Part shown: positions 6,337 to 9,267 of the stretch, piece after piece
Position numbering within the stretch: the first letter of the stretch is position 1
How the letters are laid out: each line of letters opens with the position of its first letter
From: CAYOMP01 sp964405075
Lineage (GTDB): Bacteria > Bacillota > Clostridia > Lachnospirales > Lachnospiraceae
Assembly: GCA_964405075.1 (NCBI GenBank)
Contig: CAYOMP010000112.1
Location: 1-9,267 of the forward strand
Reading direction: 5' to 3'
Length of the DNA: 9,267 nt
Program-made: the position numbers and the translations under genes
The notes under the pieces: generated by a model
The model's database searches: none
Seen by the model: the letters and a program-made list of their open reading frames with translations, nothing else
What the model was told of the DNA's origin: nothing

Positions 6337-6528
6337 ATGTCTGTAATTATTTCAGAAACTTCGATTTTTAATGCACTTCTTGAAAGTATATTTGTTCAGA
6401 TTATTGTTGCAGTTGTTGGATTAGCATTAGGAATATGTATACTCTATTTAATGAATAAGAAAATAAAAGTTAATTTAATTGATAAAGAACCAGTAATGTA
6501 TGATCAAAATGGAAAAGTGATTAATTAG
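6337..6528 (+). CDS. C-terminal part of the CPBP family protein
   Basis: Sixty-three residues from the first ATG after the N gap, but that ATG is almost surely an internal methionine: the frame is open from 6331 and reads NLMSVIISE, the usual text that follows the third CPBP motif. A single long hydrophobic segment (about residues 18-40, FVQIIVAVVGLALGICILYLM) is followed by a basic, then polar tail ending DQNGKVIN. No ribosome binding site can be seen because of the gap. Joined to the upstream part with one restored base, the protein would have about 297 residues, a normal size for the family. I therefore treat this as the end of that gene, not a separate small protein. Confidence 0.7.
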   Translation: MSVIISETSIFNALLESIFVQIIVAVVGLALGICILYLMNKKIKVNLIDKEPVMYDQNGKVIN

Positions 6529-6584
6529 TGGGAACGTACAATGTTATAATATTTTTGGAAGTATTATATTGGAATATGATAAGC

Positions 6585-6627
6585 ATATTATTGTATTAAA
6601 TAAAATATTATTGTATTAAATAAAATA
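6585..6627. repeat. 20-bp tandem repeat upstream of the trp promoter
   Basis: A 20-bp unit, ATATTATTGTATTAAATAAA, occurs twice without mismatch (6585-6604, 6605-6624) plus three bases of a third copy, ending directly before the TTGACG box. It is AT-only apart from one G per unit. It may act as an AT-rich UP-like region or simply be a replication-slippage tract. The 56 bases between the CPBP stop and the repeat contain only a weak AT-rich hairpin (6573-6589) and no clear terminator. Confidence 0.85.
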
Positions 6628-6628
6628 C

Positions 6629-6657
6629 TTGACGTTGGAAGATATGAATTTTATAAT
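6629..6657 (+). promoter_or_regulatory. Promoter of the trpEG operon
   Basis: TTGACG (6629-6634), a 17-nt spacer and a perfect TATAAT (6652-6657) make a near-consensus vegetative promoter. Transcription should begin at about 6664, giving a leader of about 400 nt before trpE that contains the T-box. Confidence 0.88.
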
Positions 6658-6663
6658 ATAATA

Positions 6664-6997
6664 AATTTAGTGCATTGAACATAAAAATATATGCACAGGG
6701 ATTATTAATTTAATAGTGTTAAACCGTTGAGGTGGAGATAAAAATAAACAGGGCACTTACAGAGAGTTGGGATTGCTGAGAACCGACAGAATGCTATTTA
6801 TTAAATGGACCACTGAGGGCATAGTCAACAGAGCAATAGCTCCTAGTATTCTATGACGCAAGACACGCGTAAGTTGTCAGGAATATGATAGTATTCTAGT
6901 GAGAGTGTGGATTCCACGAATCAAGGTGGCACCGCGGTGATAAAGTATTTTTTACCGTCCTTGACAGTACATAATGTATTGTCAGGGGCGGTTTTTT
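6664..6997 (+). ncRNA. T-box leader, tRNA-Trp responsive
   Basis: A cis-acting RNA that binds uncharged tRNA and lets transcription continue into trpEG. Stem I is closed by GTTGA (6726-6730) with TCAAC (6825-6829). It has the conserved AGAGAG (6761-6766) and a distal helix GTTGG/CCGAC (6766-6770 with 6783-6787) around GCTGAGAA. The specifier loop's 3' side ends TGG (6806-6808) followed by the usual A, just before the helix GTGG/CCAC (6732-6735 with 6810-6813), so the codon read is UGG (Trp). A stem II-like helix lies at about 6847-6885. The T-box AAGGTGGCACCGCG is at 6923-6936. Its bulge UGGC (6927-6930) would pair with an acceptor end GCCA, and bacterial tRNA-Trp has discriminator G. The antiterminator pairs 6923-6926 and 6934-6938 with 6954-6962. 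The 5' boundary is inferred from the promoter. Confidence 0.93.
6954..6997 (+). terminator. T-box regulated terminator before trpE
   Basis: ACCGTCC-TTGACA (6954-6966) pairs with TGTCAG-GGGCGGT (6980-6992), followed by six T (6992-6997). Its left arm is the same segment that forms the 3' side of the antiterminator, so the two folds exclude each other: terminated with charged tRNA-Trp, read through with uncharged. Confidence 0.93.
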
Positions 6998-7067
6998 AGT
7001 CTATGAATGCTAGATAGGAAAATATGTATTGTCCAAACGGTGTATTAAGGAAAAATAGGAGGGTTAT

Positions 7068-8603
7068 ATGTTATCAATTAATGAAGCGAAAGAAATCAGT
7101 AAGGGGTATGATATTGTACCAATCAGTAAGGAAATATTAGCAGATGTAAAAACACCAATCCAGGTGCTGAATATCTTGGAGAAGGAAAGCTCTAACTGCT
7201 TTATGTTAGAAAGTGTGGAGAAACAGAAAACCAAAGGGAGATATACATTTATAGGCTTTGATCCTGTGTTGGAGGTATCATGTACAAATAATGAGCTAGA
7301 AGTGATTACGAATAATCTAAATACAGGTATTTTAAGTAAGACAGAGAATCAAGGCTGTGATTTGAAAAATAGCAATTCCAACGAAAAGAGCATAAATAGA
7401 AAAAATGTAACACATCCTAAAACAGAATTAGAGAATATTTTAAATAATTATAAAAGTCCAAGATTGGAAGGATTACCACCATTTACAGGAGGTTTAGTAG
7501 GATATTTTGCATATGATTATTTAAAATATGCTGAAAAGGCATTGGATAATAAATGTAAAGAAGAAGATGAAAAAAATAAAGATGTTGAATTGAAGTTATT
7601 TGATAAGGTTGTAGTTTTTGATAATTTAATGCAAAAAATCACAGTAATTGTAAATATACGAGTAGAAAATATTGAACAAGAGTACTCAAATGCTATAAAG
7701 GAAATAGACAGAATAATTGATTTAATAAAAAATGGTAAAGTTGAGAAAATAATACCTGGAAAACTAAAGAGCGAATTAAAAGGAATATGTACTCAGGAAC
7801 AATTTTGTGAAAAGGTAGAAAGAGCAAAAGAATATATCCATGAGGGTGATATTTTCCAGGTAGTATTATCTAATAGAATGTCAGCAGAATATGAAGGAAG
7901 TTTATTAAATGCATACAGAGTTTTGAGGACAACAAATCCGTCGCCATACATGTTTTATTTTAAATCAGATGATGTTGAGATAATTGGAGCTTCACCGGAA
8001 ACTTTGGTTAAGTTAAATAAGGATACTGTATATACATTTCCGTTAGCAGGAACAAGACCGAGAGGAAAGGACAAAGAAGAAGATAAGGCACTAGAACGAG
8101 AATTGTTAAGTGATGAAAAAGAATTGGCCGAACACAATATGCTGGTTGACTTAGGAAGAAATGATTTAGGGAAAATTAGCGAATTTGGAAGCGTTTCAGT
8201 AGAAGAGTATATGTCTATAGAGAGATATTCTCATGTTATGCATATAGGGTCTACTGTTAAAGGAAAAATATTAAAGGAAAAGAATGCATTTGATGCAATC
8301 GAAGCAGTGTTGCCGGCAGGAACATTATCGGGGGCACCTAAAATCAGAGCAATGCAGATTATAGATGAACTAGAGGAATGCGAAAGAGGAATATATGGCG
8401 GTGCTATTGGTTATATAGATTTTTCTGGAAATATGGATACATGTATTGCCATTAGAATAGCATATAAGAAAAAGGATAGGGTATATGTTCATTCCGGAGC
8501 AGGTATAGTAGCAGACAGTATTAGCAAAAATGAGTATCAAGAATGTCTAAACAAAGCAAAGGCAGTAAAAGATGCATTAGTAGCTGGTGGGGAGGAATTA
8601 TAA
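7068..8603 (+). CDS. trpE: Anthranilate synthase component I
   Basis: A 511-residue catalytic subunit that, with TrpG, converts chorismate and glutamine (or ammonia) to anthranilate, the first committed step of tryptophan synthesis. The N-terminal domain holds the LES motif (L47-E48-S49) where tryptophan binds for feedback inhibition. The chorismate-binding domain shows GDIFQVVLSNR (260-270), GASPE (307-311), PLAGTRPRG (325-333), EHNMLVDLGRND (355-366), H392, PAGTLSGAPK (416-425), GGAIGYI (444-450) and GAGIVADS (477-484), all intact. An Asn/Lys/Ser-rich, low-complexity stretch at about 83-118 looks like a lineage-specific loop. AGGAGGG (7057-7063) lies 4 nt before the ATG. PabB is the main alternative, but the LES site, the Trp T-box and the adjoining amidotransferase favour TrpE. 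It is coupled to trpG, whose ATG follows its stop directly. Confidence 0.96.
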   Translation: MLSINEAKEISKGYDIVPISKEILADVKTPIQVLNILEKESSNCFMLESVEKQKTKGRYTFIGFDPVLEVSCTNNELEVITNNLNTGILSKTENQGCDLKNSNSNEKSINRKNVTHPKTELENILNNYKSPRLEGLPPFTGGLVGYFAYDYLKYAEKALDNKCKEEDEKNKDVELKLFDKVVVFDNLMQKITVIVNIRVENIEQEYSNAIKEIDRIIDLIKNGKVEKIIPGKLKSELKGICTQEQFCEKVERAKEYIHEGDIFQVVLSNRMSAEYEGSLLNAYRVLRTTNPSPYMFYFKSDDVEIIGASPETLVKLNKDTVYTFPLAGTRPRGKDKEEDKALERELLSDEKELAEHNMLVDLGRNDLGKISEFGSVSVEEYMSIERYSHVMHIGSTVKGKILKEKNAFDAIEAVLPAGTLSGAPKIRAMQIIDELEECERGIYGGAIGYIDFSGNMDTCIAIRIAYKKKDRVYVHSGAGIVADSISKNEYQECLNKAKAVKDALVAGGEEL

Positions 8604-9170
8604 ATGATTTTATTAATAGATAATTATGATAGTTTTTCTTACAATTTGTATCAATTGGTTGGTGAAATAAATTCTGACATAAAGGTAATACGAAATGATG
8701 AGATGAGTGTAGCGGAGATTAAAGAATTAAAACCTACGCATATTATTATTTCTCCAGGACCAGGAAAGCCAAAGGATGCAGGAATTTGTGAAAAGGTAAT
8801 AGCTGAACTTGGAAAAGAAATACCTATATTAGGAGTATGCTTAGGTCATCAGGCTATATGTGAAGTATTTGGAATGGAAGTAACATACGCCAACAAATTA
8901 ATGCATGGCAAACAATCTGTAATAAGTGTTAATACAGATAGTAAATTATTTGGAGGACTGGATAATAAAATTAAAGTAGCCAGATACCATTCTTTAATAG
9001 GAAAAAAAGGTAGTGAGGAGTTAGATGTAATCGTAACAGCTACATCAGATGAAGGGGAAGTAATGGCTATAGAACATAAAAAATATAATATTTTTGGAGT
9101 TCAATTCCATCCGGAGTCTATATTAACACCAGAAGGACGAAAGATTATTGAGAACTTCTTGAAGATGTAA
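8604..9170 (+). CDS. trpG: Anthranilate synthase component II (glutamine amidotransferase)
   Basis: A 188-residue class I glutamine amidotransferase that supplies ammonia to TrpE. The N-terminus MILLIDNYDSFSYNLYQ, the oxyanion segment SPGPGKPKDAG (50-60) and the catalytic triad are present: C79 in GVCLGHQ (77-83), H169 and E171 in QFHPES (167-172). The start directly abuts the trpE stop (TAAATG), and its GGGGAGG ribosome site lies inside the end of trpE, so the two subunits are translationally coupled in equal amounts. In many bacteria this subunit also serves PabB for folate synthesis, which sequence alone cannot exclude. No trpD or other trp gene follows within the window and no terminator is visible in the 97 bases after it. 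Confidence 0.95.
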   Translation: MILLIDNYDSFSYNLYQLVGEINSDIKVIRNDEMSVAEIKELKPTHIIISPGPGKPKDAGICEKVIAELGKEIPILGVCLGHQAICEVFGMEVTYANKLMHGKQSVISVNTDSKLFGGLDNKIKVARYHSLIGKKGSEELDVIVTATSDEGEVMAIEHKKYNIFGVQFHPESILTPEGRKIIENFLKM

Positions 9171-9188
9171 GACAAATAGAATAGAAAT

Positions 9189-9215
9189 CGAACAAATTTT
9201 CCGAACAAACTTTCG
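9189..9215. promoter_or_regulatory. Two overlapping LexA-like (SOS) boxes
   Basis: Compared with the Bacillus-type LexA consensus CGAACRNRYGTTYC, CGAACAAATTTTCC at 9189-9202 matches 13 of 14 positions and CGAACAAACTTTCG at 9202-9215 matches 12 of 14. They share one base. Both lie just upstream of the -35 box of the promoter at 9225-9253. Confidence 0.5.
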
Positions 9216-9224
9216 AAAAAAACA

Positions 9225-9253
9225 TTGACAAACATTCGTTCGCGTAATATAAT
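9225..9253 (+). promoter_or_regulatory. Consensus promoter with embedded LexA-like box, gene off the right edge
   Basis: TTGACA (9225-9230), a 17-nt spacer and TATAAT (9248-9253) form a perfect consensus promoter pointing right. Its spacer contains 9229-9242, which on the minus strand reads CGAACGAATGTTTG, a 13 of 14 match to the Bacillus-type LexA consensus. A very strong promoter held down by an operator between its boxes is typical of SOS genes. The regulated gene starts beyond the window; lexA itself or another SOS gene is likely but cannot be confirmed here. Confidence 0.8.
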
Positions 9254-9267
9254 CCTAAATATAGAAC

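Noticed and set aside
6573..6589. Hairpin AATATG/CATATT as a terminator for the CPBP gene
   Set aside because: The stem is only 6 bp, almost all A-T, and has no following T-run; such hairpins are expected by chance in this composition.
7068..9170. pabB-pabA (aminodeoxychorismate synthase) in place of trpE-trpG
   Set aside because: The tryptophan-binding LES motif, the UGG T-box and the directly coupled gene order favour anthranilate synthase, although a shared role of the amidotransferase in folate synthesis cannot be excluded.

Overview
The window is AT-rich (roughly two thirds A+T), with dense strong AGGAGG-type ribosome binding sites, T-box control of a tryptophan operon, Bacillus-type LexA boxes and housekeeping genes typical of Clostridia. 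The best reading is a low-GC Firmicute, probably Lachnospiraceae; this rests on gene content and style, not on a database search. It is mostly chromosomal core metabolism. A run of 10 Ns at 6321-6330 shows that this is draft assembly.

Layout. 1-267: rpsU (ribosomal protein S21) with a perfect intrinsic terminator. 384-1937 (minus strand): a two-gene ABC importer, ATPase then permease, of the nitrate/sulfonate/taurine class, with no substrate-binding protein beside it. 1938-2037: a divergent promoter region with a perfect 19-bp dyad lying on both promoters. 2038-2700: queH (epoxyqueuosine reductase). 2761-4140: argH (argininosuccinate lyase). 4141-4421: a structured intergenic stretch with a terminator and a 108-nt element of nested inverted repeats. 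4422-5507: asd (aspartate-semialdehyde dehydrogenase, archaeal/fungal-like class) and its terminator. 5636-6528: a CPBP (CAAX protease/bacteriocin-processing) membrane protein that reads as two ORFs but is most simply one gene broken by a one-base frameshift and the N gap. 6585-6997: tandem repeat, near-consensus promoter and a T-box leader. 7068-9170: trpE-trpG. 9189-9253: consensus promoter with three LexA-like boxes for a gene beyond the window.

How the parts work together. TrpE and TrpG form the two subunits of anthranilate synthase. Their transcription appears to be gated by uncharged tRNA-Trp: the T-box has a UGG specifier in the expected place, and its UGGC bulge fits a tRNA with a G discriminator, as bacterial tRNA-Trp has. 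ArgH and Asd serve arginine and aspartate-family amino acid synthesis but stand as separate transcription units. QueH makes queuosine for tRNA.

I did not find a convincing new multi-gene system. The items most worth checking are the dyad between the ABC operon and queH, the nested palindromic element between argH and asd, the broken CPBP gene, and the SOS-type promoter at the right edge.
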